Source of the DNA: Prevotellaceae bacterium UBA2852
GTDB lineage: Bacteria; Bacteroidota; Bacteroidia; Bacteroidales; Bacteroidaceae
Direction of reading: 5' to 3'
Length of the DNA: 64,000 bases
Assembly: GCA_002350855.1 (NCBI GenBank)
Contig: DEFM01000026.1
Coordinates: forward strand, 27,832 to 91,831
A program made the position numbers and the translations under genes. This document shows positions 34,400 to 44,093 of the stretch, one piece after another; positions within the stretch are counted from its first letter, which is position 1; every line of letters begins with the position of its first letter. A model generated the notes under the pieces. That model saw only the letters and a list, made by a program, of their open reading frames with translations. It had not been told where the DNA came from and did no database searches.

Positions 34400-37300
34400 A
34401 TGACAACACCATTCCTGAAAATAGTTGCAAAAGATTTATATGCGAAGTTTGGCGAACAGTTGCGTAACGTGACTATTCTCTTCCCAAACAAGCGAGCTGG
34501 CTTGTTCTTCAATCAGTATCTGTTTGAAATAACCAACCAACCGACTTGGGCACCGCAATATCTTACTATCAGCGACCTCTTCCAGCAACTCTCTCCGCTG
34601 ACGGTTGCCGATCCCATACAGCTTATCTGTATGCTCTATAAGTCTTACACTCTTTCGTCCAACCAGTTGGCACAGGCTGTTTATGGCGACAACTCACACG
34701 ACAGCATAGAGACTCTTGATCAGTTCTATAGTTGGGGACAGGTGCTGCTGGCTGATTATCAGGATATAGATAACAATCTTGTTGATGCACGTAAACTGTT
34801 TGAGAATATATCTGACCTCAACGATCTCACTTCGCTGGATTATCTTACACAGGAACAGATTGATGCCATAAAACATTTCTTCCCGGATTTCACTCAACCT
34901 ACAGAACTACAACGCCGTTTCTTTAATGTCTGGAAACTTCTGCTGCCTACTTATGAGGCATTCAGGAGTTCTCTAGCTTCAAATCGAATCGCCTATGAAT
35001 CGATGCTGAAACGTAATGTTGTAAACCGTTTGCAGGCATACAGCTCTCAGAACTCGCTGCCTGCAGAGGAACTGTTCGGGGATGATGTGCTTGAACAGAC
35101 GGCTAGTGATTTTATTCAGCGGTTTGTTGATAACCTCTCCTCACGCACATTCGTGATGATAGGCTTCAATGTGTTGAGTAAGTCGGAGCAACTTTTCTTC
35201 AAGTACCTGAAGCAGAATGCAAATGCATTATTCTATTGGGACTACGATGATTTCTACAAGACGGATGATGCGTTCCATTTCATAGAAGAGAATATCCTGC
35301 TGTTTGGCAACGAACTGGCTGAACCACTGGTATATAGCAATTTCCTTGAACCGAAAAACATCACTTTCACCTCTGTTCCGCAGGAAATTATGCAGACTCG
35401 TGTGGCACATGATATTCTCATGCAGTGGAAAGCTCCTGAAAAGACCGACAACCGCACTGCTGTGGTTATGTGCAACGAGGCGATGCTGGCACCAATGCTG
35501 CACTCTCTCCCCGAGGGACAGATGGTGAACATCACAATGGGTTATCCGTTGGCACACACGCCTATAGCTAATTTCTTAACTCAGCTTGTTCTGCTTCAGA
35601 CCAAAGGTTCTGCATCATCGTCTTCATGGCGTTACACTTATGTTTGCAACGTGCTGAAACATCCTTATGCAGCACTGATAACAGATGATGAAAGTCTTCG
35701 TGTGATTGACCTTATAAAGAAGAAACACCAACTCTTCCCAAGCGATAAAACGCTGCATACTAATAATCAGATGGCAGCTATTTTTACACGGAACTCTTCA
35801 ACGGCTGATCTGCTGGCATATCTTTCCAACATAATCGAGATGGTAGGGAAGGCGTTTACGCCAGTGACGGCTTCAGATAATGATGAGTCGAACGAAAACG
35901 AGGAATTACAACTGATTCACGAGTCCGTATTCAGAGTGTATGCTGTTATCAACCGGCTTTGCCGTATCTGTGAGGAGGGTCTGCTCGACATCCAGATTCC
36001 TACACTCCAGCGCATGATGCAACAGATTATCCAGGGTACATCCATTCCTTTCCATGGTGAACCGGCTGTGGGTATGCAGATTATGGGAATACTCGAAACC
36101 CGCAATATCGATTTCCGCAATCTGATAATCCTTTCGGCAAACGAAGGGAACCTTCCTAAGAATCCACAGTCTTCGTCATTCATTCCTTATAATCTGCGTG
36201 AAGCTTTCGGCATGACTACTCTTGAGCATAAGGGCAGTATGTATGCATATTATTTCTATCGTTTGTTGCAGAGAGCTGAAAACATACATGTCCTTTATAC
36301 TTTGCCGGGGGCTTCGTCAACGGGTACGGAAATGTCCCGCTACCTCATGCAGATGCTTGTTAATCCGAAACTGCGAAACATTCGTCAGACTACGGTTCAT
36401 GCAACCTATTCTCCTCGCTCTATCGCTCCAGTTGCGATTAACAAGACCGATGAAACTATCCGCCGACTCTTCATGCGATTCGGTGAGAAACCTCTCTCTC
36501 CGAGTGCTATCAATACTTATCTCAATTGTCAGCTTCAGTTCTATTTCAAATACGCTGCAGGCTTCTTCCCCGAGGAGGATGTGACTGAGGAAGTGGGTAA
36601 CGATGTCTTTGGTAATATCTTCCACTATGTGATGGAACAGATTTATAAATCTGCCATAGGCCTGAACAGGGAGATACAAGCCAGTACTCTTGTCTCTCTT
36701 GCCAAAGACAAACAATTTGTATCGAAGCTTGTGGATCAGGCTTTCAACAAACTGTTCTTCAAGAATGATTCAGCATCAGAAACTGTTCCTCAATACAATG
36801 GTGAACAGCTTCTTAACCGTGAGGTGGTGATAACTTATGTCTGTGATCAGCTTCGTCATGACGCTGCTCTCTGTCCTCTTTCTGTCATCGACGTGGAGGA
36901 GAAGGTCGGAACGAAACTTGTGGTGCCAGGCTCTGGAGGACGGACAATCGTTCTTGGAGGAACTATCGACCGCATCGACTGCATAACCATAAACGGAAGA
37001 CGCGTCAAACGTATCGTGGACTATAAGACCAGTGCCAGTCGCAAGACAGCCAACACAGTGGAGGAACTCTTTGATTCTGCAAAGTCTAACCGTTCGGGAC
37101 ATATCTTCCAGACATTTTGCTATGCGGATATTTATACTGATGTTCATCCTGAAGTGAAGCCTCTGGCACCAGCACTTCAATATGTGAAACTGGTTCGAAG
37201 TGACCTCAACGCTGTTGCTAAGTCTGCTGCATCTCAGGAGGAAAAGGCTTCATTGCCGCTGTCCACTCTCATGGTTCATCTTAAGGATGGGAAAGAGGAA

Positions 37301-37459
37301 TATCCTGTAGACGATTTTGCGGAACAGGTAAAGGAAGAATATCACGAGCGCCTCATTTCATGCATTTCCGATATTTTTGACAAAAACACTCCTTTTGCAC
37401 CGCCTTCATCAAATCATCATTGCCAATGGTGCCCGTTTACAGCAATCTGCAACAAGTAA
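34400..37459 (+). CDS. addB: AddB-like PD-(D/E)XK nuclease with Fe-S cysteines
   Basis: The 1019-residue protein has a degenerate helicase-like N-terminal half (FPNKRAGLFFNQYL where a Walker A would be) and a C-terminal nuclease domain with the catalytic DYKTSAS at about 874. Four cysteines fit the iron-sulphur staple of AddB nucleases: Cys about 710 (YLNCQLQFYFKY) and Cys1008, 1011 and 1017 (HHCQWCPFTAIC). It forms the second subunit of the AddAB enzyme with the upstream gene. Confidence 0.9.
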   Translation: MTTPFLKIVAKDLYAKFGEQLRNVTILFPNKRAGLFFNQYLFEITNQPTWAPQYLTISDLFQQLSPLTVADPIQLICMLYKSYTLSSNQLAQAVYGDNSHDSIETLDQFYSWGQVLLADYQDIDNNLVDARKLFENISDLNDLTSLDYLTQEQIDAIKHFFPDFTQPTELQRRFFNVWKLLLPTYEAFRSSLASNRIAYESMLKRNVVNRLQAYSSQNSLPAEELFGDDVLEQTASDFIQRFVDNLSSRTFVMIGFNVLSKSEQLFFKYLKQNANALFYWDYDDFYKTDDAFHFIEENILLFGNELAEPLVYSNFLEPKNITFTSVPQEIMQTRVAHDILMQWKAPEKTDNRTAVVMCNEAMLAPMLHSLPEGQMVNITMGYPLAHTPIANFLTQLVLLQTKGSASSSSWRYTYVCNVLKHPYAALITDDESLRVIDLIKKKHQLFPSDKTLHTNNQMAAIFTRNSSTADLLAYLSNIIEMVGKAFTPVTASDNDESNENEELQLIHESVFRVYAVINRLCRICEEGLLDIQIPTLQRMMQQIIQGTSIPFHGEPAVGMQIMGILETRNIDFRNLIILSANEGNLPKNPQSSSFIPYNLREAFGMTTLEHKGSMYAYYFYRLLQRAENIHVLYTLPGASSTGTEMSRYLMQMLVNPKLRNIRQTTVHATYSPRSIAPVAINKTDETIRRLFMRFGEKPLSPSAINTYLNCQLQFYFKYAAGFFPEEDVTEEVGNDVFGNIFHYVMEQIYKSAIGLNREIQASTLVSLAKDKQFVSKLVDQAFNKLFFKNDSASETVPQYNGEQLLNREVVITYVCDQLRHDAALCPLSVIDVEEKVGTKLVVPGSGGRTIVLGGTIDRIDCITINGRRVKRIVDYKTSASRKTANTVEELFDSAKSNRSGHIFQTFCYADIYTDVHPEVKPLAPALQYVKLVRSDLNAVAKSAASQEEKASLPLSTLMVHLKDGKEEYPVDDFAEQVKEEYHERLISCISDIFDKNTPFAPPSSNHHCQWCPFTAICNK

Positions 37460-37491
37460 CTACGATTTCAATAAAAAAATACAGATTTTTT

Positions 37492-37521
37492 TTGCCATAT
37501 TACCAATTCTTCGTACCTTTG
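37492..37521 (+). promoter_or_regulatory. promoter of the DUF177-rpmF-fabH-era operon
   Basis: A -33 TTTG (37492-37495) and -7 TACCTTTG (37514-37521) are separated by 18 bp, giving a full match to the Bacteroidetes consensus, with a leader of about 50 nt before the DUF177 gene. Confidence 0.68.
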
Positions 37522-37577
37522 CAAGCCTAAATTGTGCTCAGACGTGATTTGGGTGGCAATAAACAAGAATACGTGAA

Positions 37578-38129
37578 ATGAAAGATTTTCAAATTGATTT
37601 GTTCGACGCCAATCTGCAAGGAAAGACCTTTCAGTATAGTCTTACAGACAGTTTCTTTCAGGAAATTGACGGACTGATACATCGAGGAACATTGACTACA
37701 GAATGTCGTTGCCTTAGAGCTACGAGCATGGAATTTGAATTTCAGATTCACTCTTGTGGAACTGTCTTCGCTCCTTGCGATCGCTGCTTGTCCGACGTAG
37801 AATTGCGGATAGATACTACAGACAAGCTGGTTGTTAAGTTAGGTGAAGAATATGGCGACGATGGTGACGTACTGATTGTGCCTGAAGATGAAGGCATAGT
37901 GGATATGTCACAGCCTATTTATGAGTTCATAGCGTTGGCATTGCCATTGAGGTTGATTCACGAACCTGGTGAGTGTGATGAGACTATGATGCGAACATTG
38001 GAATCGTATCAATCTGCCCGAAGCAGTGATGACAATGAAGACGCCGATGATTCAAGCAGTTCCGATTCGGACGCTGAACCCGCTGAATGTGATGAGCGGT
38101 GGAGCGCATTAAAGAAACTATTGACATAA
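37578..38129 (+). CDS. DUF177 (YceD) family protein
   Basis: The 183-residue protein contains the DUF177 core with the Cys pair and surrounding residues SCGTVFAPCDRCLSDVE and the later acidic IYEFIALALPLRLIHEPGECDE. The C-terminus is strongly acidic and Ser-rich. YceD proteins are encoded next to rpmF across bacteria and are linked to 23S rRNA or 50S maturation. The L32 gene follows at 25 bp. Confidence 0.9.
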   Translation: MKDFQIDLFDANLQGKTFQYSLTDSFFQEIDGLIHRGTLTTECRCLRATSMEFEFQIHSCGTVFAPCDRCLSDVELRIDTTDKLVVKLGEEYGDDGDVLIVPEDEGIVDMSQPIYEFIALALPLRLIHEPGECDETMMRTLESYQSARSSDDNEDADDSSSSDSDAEPAECDERWSALKKLLT

Positions 38130-38154
38130 TAATAACCATTAAAATTAAAGAACA

Positions 38155-38340
38155 ATGGCACATCCTAAAAGAAGACAATCAAAAACTCGTACACGTAAGA
38201 GAAGAACACATGATGGAGCAGTAGCACCAACATTGGCAGTATGTCCAAACTGCGGTGAATTCTACGTTTACCACACTGTATGCTCAGCTTGTGGCTACTA
38301 TCGTGGAAAAGTTGCTATCGAGAAAGAAGCTGCAATCTAA
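38155..38340 (+). CDS. rpmF: 50S ribosomal protein L32
   Basis: The 61-residue protein MAHPKRRQSKTRTRKRRTH with CPNCGEF and CSACGYY is a zinc-binding L32 retaining both CxxC pairs. It is placed in the usual yceD-rpmF-fabH order. Confidence 0.96.
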   Translation: MAHPKRRQSKTRTRKRRTHDGAVAPTLAVCPNCGEFYVYHTVCSACGYYRGKVAIEKEAAI

Positions 38341-38346
38341 GTTATA

Positions 38347-38392
38347 GGAAGACTCTTTCCTCCTTGCAGTGGGGGAATGGGTCTTTTTTCTT
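38347..38392 (+). terminator. possible attenuator or terminator after rpmF
   Basis: An imperfect hairpin AAGACTCTTTCC..GGGAATGGGTCTT is followed by a T-rich run. It lies between L32 and fabH and could let part of the transcripts stop before fabH. Confidence 0.45.
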
Positions 38393-38417
38393 TTTTTGAA
38401 ACTACCTTTATAATATT

Positions 38418-39434
38418 ATGGAAAAAATAAATGCAGTTATCACTGGCGTAGGCGGATATGTTCCTAAGTACATCCTTGACAATGACGAGATGTCTCGCAT
38501 CGTCGATACTACCGATGAATGGATTATGGAACGTATTGGCGTTAAGACTCGCCACATATTGAAGGATGACGAACGTAATGGAGCTGGTACATCATACATG
38601 ATGACTAAGGCAGTAGAGGAACTGATGGCTAAGACTGGTGTTGATCCAGACACCGTTGAGGCTGTAATCTGTGCCACCACCACTCCTGACTATCACTTCC
38701 CGTCAACCGCTTCGCTCGTAATCGGTAATCTCGGATTCAAGAATGCGTTCGGATTCGACATGGAGGCTGCATGTGCCGGTTTCCTCTATGCGATGGATGT
38801 AGGTGCAGGATTCGTAAGAAGCGGACGCTGCAAGCGCATCATTGTCTGCGGAGGAGACTTCATGTCTTCTATGACTAATTATGAGGACCGCACTACCTGT
38901 CCTATCTTTGGTGACGGTGCAGCTTGCGTCATGATGGAGGCTACAACAGAGGACTTCGGACTTATGGACAGCTACCTGCGCACTGACAGCCACTACGAAC
39001 CGCTGCACATGGCAGCCGGTGGCTCGGCTAATATGCCAAGCCATGAGACTGTTGATGCTCGCCAGCACTTCGTTTACCAGGAAGGACGTACAGTGTTCAA
39101 ATATGCCGTAACCAACATGTCAGATGCTGTTGAGACTATCGCTAAGCGCAATAACCTCACTAAGGACGACATCGCTTGGATTGTTCCTCATCAGGCAAAC
39201 GTTCGTATCGAAACTGCTGTTGCACGCCGTATCGGTGTTACTGAGGACAAGGTGATGATTAACATCGACCACATGGCAAATACATCAGGCGGAACTCTGC
39301 CTCTCTGCTTGTGGGAATACGAACCAAAACTGAAGAAGGGCGATAACCTCATCTTCACAGCCTTCGGAGCAGGCTTCACTTGGGGTGCTTCCTACATGAA
39401 GTGGGGCTACGACGGAAGTAAGTTCAGCAAATAA
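38418..39434 (+). CDS. fabH: 3-oxoacyl-ACP synthase III
   Basis: The 338-residue protein has the KAS III catalytic triad Cys119 ([10 protein letters not shown]), His258 (VPHQANVRI) and Asn288 (HMANTSGG). The C-terminal glycine-rich loop FGAGFTWGA is present. It condenses acetyl-CoA (or branched primers) with malonyl-ACP to start fatty acid synthesis. Confidence 0.95.
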   Translation: MEKINAVITGVGGYVPKYILDNDEMSRIVDTTDEWIMERIGVKTRHILKDDERNGAGTSYMMTKAVEELMAKTGVDPDTVEAVICATTTPDYHFPSTASLVIGNLGFKNAFGFDMEAACAGFLYAMDVGAGFVRSGRCKRIIVCGGDFMSSMTNYEDRTTCPIFGDGAACVMMEATTEDFGLMDSYLRTDSHYEPLHMAAGGSANMPSHETVDARQHFVYQEGRTVFKYAVTNMSDAVETIAKRNNLTKDDIAWIVPHQANVRIETAVARRIGVTEDKVMINIDHMANTSGGTLPLCLWEYEPKLKKGDNLIFTAFGAGFTWGASYMKWGYDGSKFSK

Positions 39435-39438
39435 ATAC

Positions 39439-39558
39439 AGACCCTCCCCCTTGCCCCTCCCTGTGAGTGAGGGGAGTAGAATGATTTCCGTACATGAATA
39501 TGTAATGGCTTTTCTAACTACTCCCCGCCCTTACAGGAAGGGGCAGGGGGGAGGGTCT
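39439..39558. mobile_element. MITE-like element with 41-bp terminal inverted repeats
   Basis: The left end (39439-39479, starting AGACCCTCCCCCTTGCCCCT) is an imperfect inverted copy of the right end (39518-39558, finishing GGGGAGGGTCT). About 38 bp lie between. It has no coding capacity and sits between fabH and era. Single-end copies occur at 8632-8682 and 42264-42310. Confidence 0.7.
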
Positions 39559-39572
39559 TTTATCATTCCTCG

Positions 39573-39666
39573 TTCTGCGGTTTTCCCGCAGAAATTCTTT
39601 ACTCAAAGTTCTTGGGAGCGTTGCCCCAAGCGTCGGCAAGCCGAACGATTACACTCTTCACTTTCC
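39573..39666. repeat. TTCTGCGG..CCGCAGAA hairpin and TTCACTTTCC leader before era
   Basis: TTCTGCGG (39573-39580) pairs with CCGCAGAA (39586-39593). Compared with the copy before the addA-like gene, about 55 bp containing a CTTGGG..CCCAAG stem interrupt the tract before CACTCTTCACTTTCC and the ATG. Confidence 0.8.
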
Positions 39667-40548
39667 ATGCATAAATCAGGATTTGTAAATATCGTAGGTA
39701 ACCCCAATGTGGGAAAGTCTACTCTGATGAATCTCTTCGTCGGAGAGCGCATCAGTATTGCCACATTCAAGGCACAGACTACTCGTCATCGCATCATGGG
39801 AATCATCAACGACGACGATGTGCAGATTGTATTCAGCGACACTCCAGGTGTGCTCAAACCAAACTATAAGCTGCAGGAGTCGATGCTGGCTTTTAGCGAA
39901 AGCGCGCTTACTGACGCTGATGTCCTGCTTTATGTTACCGACCCTGTGGAGAAGATAGACAAAAACAGCGATTTTCTCAGCAAGGTAAAGACCATGCAGG
40001 TGCCTGTGCTTGTTCTTATTAACAAGATTGACCTTACCGACGAGAAATCTCTGATTAAACTCGTTGAAGAGTGGCATGAGGTGCTTCCTAATGCAGAGAT
40101 TATCCCAGTGTCGGCAATTGCGAAGTTCAATATCGACGCTGTGATGAATCGCATCAAGGCATTGCTGCCTGACAGCCCTCCTTATTTCGACAAGGACCAG
40201 CTTACCGACAAACCCGCCCGTTTCTTCGTCAGCGAGATTGTACGTGAGAAGATTCTCCTCTTCTACGACAAGGAGATTCCTTACTCTGTGGAAGTTGGTA
40301 TAGAGAGCTTCAAGGAAGATGAGAAGCATATTCACATCAATGTGGTGATTTACGTGGAGCGTGACTCGCAGAAGGGTATTATCATCGGACACCGCGGCAG
40401 GGCATTGAAAAAAGTGATGACTGAATCGCGCAAGGCTCTCGAGAAATTCTTCGGAAAGACCATCTACATTGAATCCTTTGTCAAAGTCGACAAGGATTGG
40501 CGCAACAGCGAACGTGAACTCAACCTCTTCGGGTATAATCCAGAATAA
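39667..40548 (+). CDS. era: GTPase Era
   Basis: The start at 39667 gives [20 protein letters not shown] and a 293-residue protein of normal length; upstream in-frame codons fall in extragenic repeats. The G domain shows G1 (GNPNVGKST), DTPG and NKID. The C-terminal KH domain includes IIIGHRGRALKKVMTESRKALEKFFGK. Era binds the 3' end of 16S rRNA during 30S maturation. The der gene follows at 6 bp. Confidence 0.95.
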   Translation: MHKSGFVNIVGNPNVGKSTLMNLFVGERISIATFKAQTTRHRIMGIINDDDVQIVFSDTPGVLKPNYKLQESMLAFSESALTDADVLLYVTDPVEKIDKNSDFLSKVKTMQVPVLVLINKIDLTDEKSLIKLVEEWHEVLPNAEIIPVSAIAKFNIDAVMNRIKALLPDSPPYFDKDQLTDKPARFFVSEIVREKILLFYDKEIPYSVEVGIESFKEDEKHIHINVVIYVERDSQKGIIIGHRGRALKKVMTESRKALEKFFGKTIYIESFVKVDKDWRNSERELNLFGYNPE

Positions 40549-40554
40549 AATAAT

Positions 40555-41868
40555 ATGGGAAATTTAGTAGCAATTGTGGGACGTCCCAATGTGGGCAAAT
40601 CTACACTCTTTAACCGCTTGACCAAGACCCGTCACGCCATTGTTAGTGACGAGGCTGGTACTACTCGTGACCGTCAGTACGGTAAGTGCGAGTGGGGTAA
40701 TAAGGAATTTTCTGTTGTCGACACAGGCGGTTGGGTGGTTAATAGTGATGATGTGTTTGAGGAGGAAATCCGCAAGCAGGTAAAGATAGCAATTGAGGAA
40801 TGTGATGTCATTCTCTTCCTCGTCGATATAAAGACAGGTGTTACAGACTTGGATGTCGCTGTGGCTGATATTCTCCGTCGTTCCAAAGTGCCTACGTTCC
40901 TTGTCTGCAACAAGGTCGATTCCAACGAACAGCGTTACGAGTCTGCTGAGTTCTACTCGTTGGGCTTGGGCGATCCTTATTGCATCTCGTCGCTGACGGG
41001 AAGCGGTACGGGTGAACTGCTCGACGACGTGCTGAAGGCATTCACTAAGGAATTGTCAGAAGTGATAGAGGAAGATATTCCTCGTATCGCCGTTGTGGGA
41101 CGTCCAAACGCAGGAAAATCCTCGTTGGTTAATGCTTTCCTCAACGATGACCGCAACGTGGTGACAGATATCGCCGGTACTACCCGCGACTCAATCTATA
41201 CCAAGTACGAGAAGTTCGGATTCAATTTCTACCTTGTTGATACAGCGGGAATCCGTAAGAAGAACAAGGTGAACGAGGATCTGGAATACTATAGTGTGAT
41301 GCGTTCCATCCGTGCCATTGAGAACAGCGATGTCTGTGTGCTGATGATTGACGGTACTCGAGGCATTGAGGGGCAGGACATTAATATCTTCCAGCTTATT
41401 CAGAAGAACCAGAAGGGTATGATTGTAGTTGTGAACAAATGGGACCTTGTGGAAGACAAGAGCAACGAGGCTATCCGTTTCTTCGAGAATACCATCCGTC
41501 AGCGTATGGCTCCGTTCACCGACTTCCCGATTATCTTCGCAAGCGCAGTTACCAAGCAGCGTATCTTCAAGGTACTCGAAGAAGTGCAGAAGGTATATGA
41601 CAGCCGCACAACCAAGGTGTCAACAGCACGTCTGAACGAAACGATGCTTCCAATTATCGAGGCAACTCCGCCACCATCAATCAAGGGCAAGTATATCAAG
41701 ATCAAGTATTGCATGCAGCTCCCTGGTGTCCGTGTCCCCTCGTTCGTGTTCTATGCCAACCTTCCCCAATACGTGAAGGATCCATACAAGCGATTCCTGG
41801 AAAACCAGATCCGCGAACACTGGAACTTCACTGGCACCCCCATCAACATTTATGTAAGGCAAAAGTAA
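40555..41868 (+). CDS. der: ribosome-assembly GTPase Der/EngA
   Basis: The 437-residue protein contains two consecutive G domains: [12 protein letters not shown] / DTGGW / NKVD and [12 protein letters not shown] / DTAGI / NKWD. A C-terminal KH-like domain follows. This tandem-GTPase layout is unique to Der, which acts in 50S assembly. Confidence 0.97.
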   Translation: MGNLVAIVGRPNVGKSTLFNRLTKTRHAIVSDEAGTTRDRQYGKCEWGNKEFSVVDTGGWVVNSDDVFEEEIRKQVKIAIEECDVILFLVDIKTGVTDLDVAVADILRRSKVPTFLVCNKVDSNEQRYESAEFYSLGLGDPYCISSLTGSGTGELLDDVLKAFTKELSEVIEEDIPRIAVVGRPNAGKSSLVNAFLNDDRNVVTDIAGTTRDSIYTKYEKFGFNFYLVDTAGIRKKNKVNEDLEYYSVMRSIRAIENSDVCVLMIDGTRGIEGQDINIFQLIQKNQKGMIVVVNKWDLVEDKSNEAIRFFENTIRQRMAPFTDFPIIFASAVTKQRIFKVLEEVQKVYDSRTTKVSTARLNETMLPIIEATPPPSIKGKYIKIKYCMQLPGVRVPSFVFYANLPQYVKDPYKRFLENQIREHWNFTGTPINIYVRQK

Positions 41869-41872
41869 AAAT

Positions 41873-42262
41873 ATGTCTCGCTTCACTCTTTCATTGCTTG
41901 TAGTATTCCTGCTCGTCAGTTGTTCGAAACCTAAGGCGGTTCCGGAGGATGAGATGTGTCTGCGTACGTCGTTCAGTGCGTTGCAGCGTGGAGATTACAA
42001 GACTTACGTGCAGACGCTGTATTCCAGCGAGGGACGTCTGGACTCCACTATGCTACAGTGGCGCATAATGGCGGCAAGCCACTATGCTGAGTCCCTGCGC
42101 CATAAGTACGGCAGCTTTATAGATATCAAGATAAAAGAACGCAAACAGCTTTCCGATAGCACTACCATGCTATATTATTATATGTATATGGCTAATGGCG
42201 ACTCCGTTGCCCTCTCGCAACGAATGCGCCTCACTCCCGACGGCTGGCGGCTGGATCAATAA
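41873..42262 (+). CDS. small lipoprotein, DUF4878-like (NTF2-like fold)
   Basis: The protein of 129 residues has a lipoprotein signal (LLVVFLLVSCSK, lipid Cys at 17). The mature part, with FSALQRGDYKTYVQTLYSSEG and a closing strand RMRLTPDGWRLDQ, resembles the NTF2-like DUF4878 lipoproteins of Bacteroidetes. The gene begins 4 bp after der and probably shares its transcript. Function is unknown. Confidence 0.75.
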   Translation: MSRFTLSLLVVFLLVSCSKPKAVPEDEMCLRTSFSALQRGDYKTYVQTLYSSEGRLDSTMLQWRIMAASHYAESLRHKYGSFIDIKIKERKQLSDSTTMLYYYMYMANGDSVALSQRMRLTPDGWRLDQ

Positions 42263-42263
42263 T

Positions 42264-42310
42264 AAGCAGACCCCCTCCCTTGCCTCCCACTGTATGGGGA
42301 GGAGTGGTTA
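42264..42310. repeat. single-end copy of the CCCTCCC extragenic repeat
   Basis: AGACCCCCTCCCTTGCCTCC followed by ACTGTATGGGGAGGAGTGG resembles the left end of the MITE-like element at 39439. A more degenerate C/G-rich piece follows at 42405-42450. Confidence 0.7.
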
Positions 42311-42344
42311 CCCCCTCAGCTGGTTATAATTTCCCGATCCCGTG

Positions 42345-42365
42345 TTCTGCGGTTCTCCTGCAGAA
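42345..42365. repeat. copy of the TTCTGCGG..CAGAA hairpin
   Basis: TTCTGCGG (42345-42352) and CTGCAGAA (42358-42365) form the same hairpin as at 39573 with one stem mismatch. It lies about 95 bp before the phosphofructokinase-like start. Confidence 0.75.
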
Positions 42366-42458
42366 ATACTCTTGACTATTAATTAATTCTAAATAACTAC
42401 CCCTTGATATTTGAATCCTCCCCCTTGGGGTGAGTTAGAGGGGGCTTCCTTCTTGCTT

Positions 42459-43430
42459 ATGAACTGTATCGGTGTTATGACATCAGGCAATGATGCGCCT
42501 GGAATGAATTGTGCAATACGTGCCGTCACACGTAGCGCCATCTACAACGGATTCAAGGTTAAGGCTATCCGTCGTGGATACAAAGGTCTTATTGACGGTG
42601 AGATAGTAGATTTCGAGACTCAGAATGTGAGCAACATCCTGCAGTTCGGTGGTACCATCCTCAAGTCTTCGCCAAGTAAGGAATTCCTCACTCCCGAGGG
42701 ACGCAAGCAGGCGTTTGAGAACGTGCAGAACGCAGGTATCGATGCGCTGGTTGTGATTGGTGGAGTAGGTACCATCCACGGTGCGAGAATCTTCGCACAG
42801 GAATACGACATTCCTTGTATCGCCATCCCTGCAACTATCGACAATAATCTCTGCGGTACCGACACCACCATTGGTTACGACACGGCTCTCAATACCATCA
42901 TGCAGAGCGTGGATAAGATTCGCGACACTGCCACGAGCCACGAACGTCTTTTCTTCGTTGAGGTGGTCGGTGACGATGCCGGATTCCTTGCTCTCAACGG
43001 TGCAATCGCCTCTGGTTGCGAGGAAGCTATCATACCTTCAGTACAGGTTGAAGAGGATCAGCTTAAACAATTCATACAGAAAGGTTTCCGCAAGACAAAA
43101 TCGAGTAGCATTGTACTTGTTGCTGCCAGCGAAACAACTGGTGGCGCACTCCATTATGCCGATCGTGCGAAGAAGGAATATCCTGACATTGATGTCCGCA
43201 TATCCATCCTCGGTCACCTCCAGCGAGGAGGTAACCCAACTGCTCACGACCGCATCATCGCCAGCCGCATGGGTAGTGCCAGCATCGAGGCGCTGAAGAA
43301 AGGTCTTCGCAATGTGATGATAGGAATCGACAACGATGAGATTGTCTATGTTCCCTTCTCCCGCGCTGTCCGCGAAAACCGCAAAATCGATCATGCCCTC
43401 CTCGACATCCTCCATGATGTCTCAATCTAG
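42459..43430 (+). CDS. phosphofructokinase-like protein lacking key catalytic residues
   Basis: The start at 42459 gives [20 protein letters not shown] and 323 residues, the normal length of PfkA. The fold and sugar-phosphate motifs are kept ([30 protein letters not shown]). By alignment from memory with E. coli PfkA, ATP/Mg and catalytic positions are changed. GGD is GND (residue 11), Arg72 is Pro, the GGDGS Asp103 is Val103, TIDND is TIDNN (Asp129 becomes Asn130), and MGR is VGD (Arg171 becomes Asp172). The catalytic base Asp (here 128) and Arg163 remain. The gene is therefore a diverged paralogue, possibly regulatory or with altered substrate, and not a safe call as 6-phosphofructokinase. 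Confidence 0.85.
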   Translation: MNCIGVMTSGNDAPGMNCAIRAVTRSAIYNGFKVKAIRRGYKGLIDGEIVDFETQNVSNILQFGGTILKSSPSKEFLTPEGRKQAFENVQNAGIDALVVIGGVGTIHGARIFAQEYDIPCIAIPATIDNNLCGTDTTIGYDTALNTIMQSVDKIRDTATSHERLFFVEVVGDDAGFLALNGAIASGCEEAIIPSVQVEEDQLKQFIQKGFRKTKSSSIVLVAASETTGGALHYADRAKKEYPDIDVRISILGHLQRGGNPTAHDRIIASRMGSASIEALKKGLRNVMIGIDNDEIVYVPFSRAVRENRKIDHALLDILHDVSI

Positions 43431-43454
43431 AGTTTCTAAAGGTTTCTTTTATTG

Positions 43455-43513
43455 TCAAGAATTAGAGATTTTTAATAGTTTTTGCATCGCAAAAACTATT
43501 CTGTAATTCTTGA
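43455..43513. repeat. nested inverted repeat after the pfk-like gene
   Basis: An outer pair TCAAGAATTA/TAATTCTTGA (43455-43464 with 43504-43513) encloses a perfect 12-bp stem AATAGTTTTTGC/GCAAAAACTATT (43474-43485 with 43489-43500) with a 3-nt loop. Confidence 0.85.
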
Positions 43514-43570
43514 TTAAAAAACATCTATAATCAAAGGTTAAGTACTTGAAGTTACTTGTACTTCCCCTTT

Positions 43571-43616
43571 TAAAACATAAAAGCCTCGCTCATCGAGCGA
43601 GGCTTTTGTGTTTTAA
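43571..43616. terminator. bidirectional terminator between the pfk-like and beta-barrel genes
   Basis: A long stem AAAAGCCTCGCTC / GAGCGAGGCTTTT extended by AT pairs, with loop ATC, serves both convergent genes. Confidence 0.92.
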
Positions 43617-43628
43617 ATACTTTCAAAT

Positions 43629-44093
43629 TTAGAATGGGAACACAACTCCTACGTTGAGAAAGCTTGATCCGTCCCACTGAGTCTTGTAGATGTATTCAGC
43701 CTTGATAGCGAATGAGCTGACAGGAACCTCTACACCTGCACCCAGGTTAAAGCCTACCTTTGAGTCGTCACCGCCGCCGTCCCATTTGCAGCCGAGTACG
43801 TTAAGACCTACGATTGGATAGAGTGCCACCTTGTTTCCACCAAGACGGAAGAGGTATTCTGCATTAAAGTTCAAACCCCAGTAGCTAACATTGTCCTTCT
43901 TGAAATAGTAGTCGAAGCCTGCAACAGCGCGAACGTTGTCAAGGAATTCATAACCAACGTTTACACCAGCACCGAGGTTGTGTGGTGAGTCAATGATGTA
44001 GTTGAACTGTGCGCCAACTGTAGCTGTACCTTTCTGTGCGAATGAAGCAGTGCTAATGCACATCATGCAGAGAACGAATAATAGTTTCTTCAT
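43629..44093 (-). CDS. outer membrane beta-barrel family protein
   Basis: The 154-residue protein has a signal peptide (1-19, cut after SFA) and alternating beta strands: YIIDSPHNLGAGVNVGYEFLDNVRAVAGFDYYFKK. It ends with the aromatic VGVVFPF expected of an outer membrane barrel. It is about the size of an eight-stranded OmpX/OmpA-type barrel. The specific role is unknown. A -7 TACTTTTG (minus strand, 44145-44152) lies about 50 bp upstream. Confidence 0.85.
   Translation of the reverse strand: MKKLLFVLCMMCISTASFAQKGTATVGAQFNYIIDSPHNLGAGVNVGYEFLDNVRAVAGFDYYFKKDNVSYWGLNFNAEYLFRLGGNKVALYPIVGLNVLGCKWDGGGDDSKVGFNLGAGVEVPVSSFAIKAEYIYKTQWDGSSFLNVGVVFPF

Noticed and set aside
39451..39666. Upstream extension of the era frame
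   Set aside because: It reads through the MITE-like element and hairpin repeat; Era homologues start at the HKSGFVNIVG position.
42411..42458. TTG start extending the pfk-like protein by 16 residues
   Set aside because: The extension is translated from a C/G-rich extragenic repeat; PFK proteins start at the next ATG.
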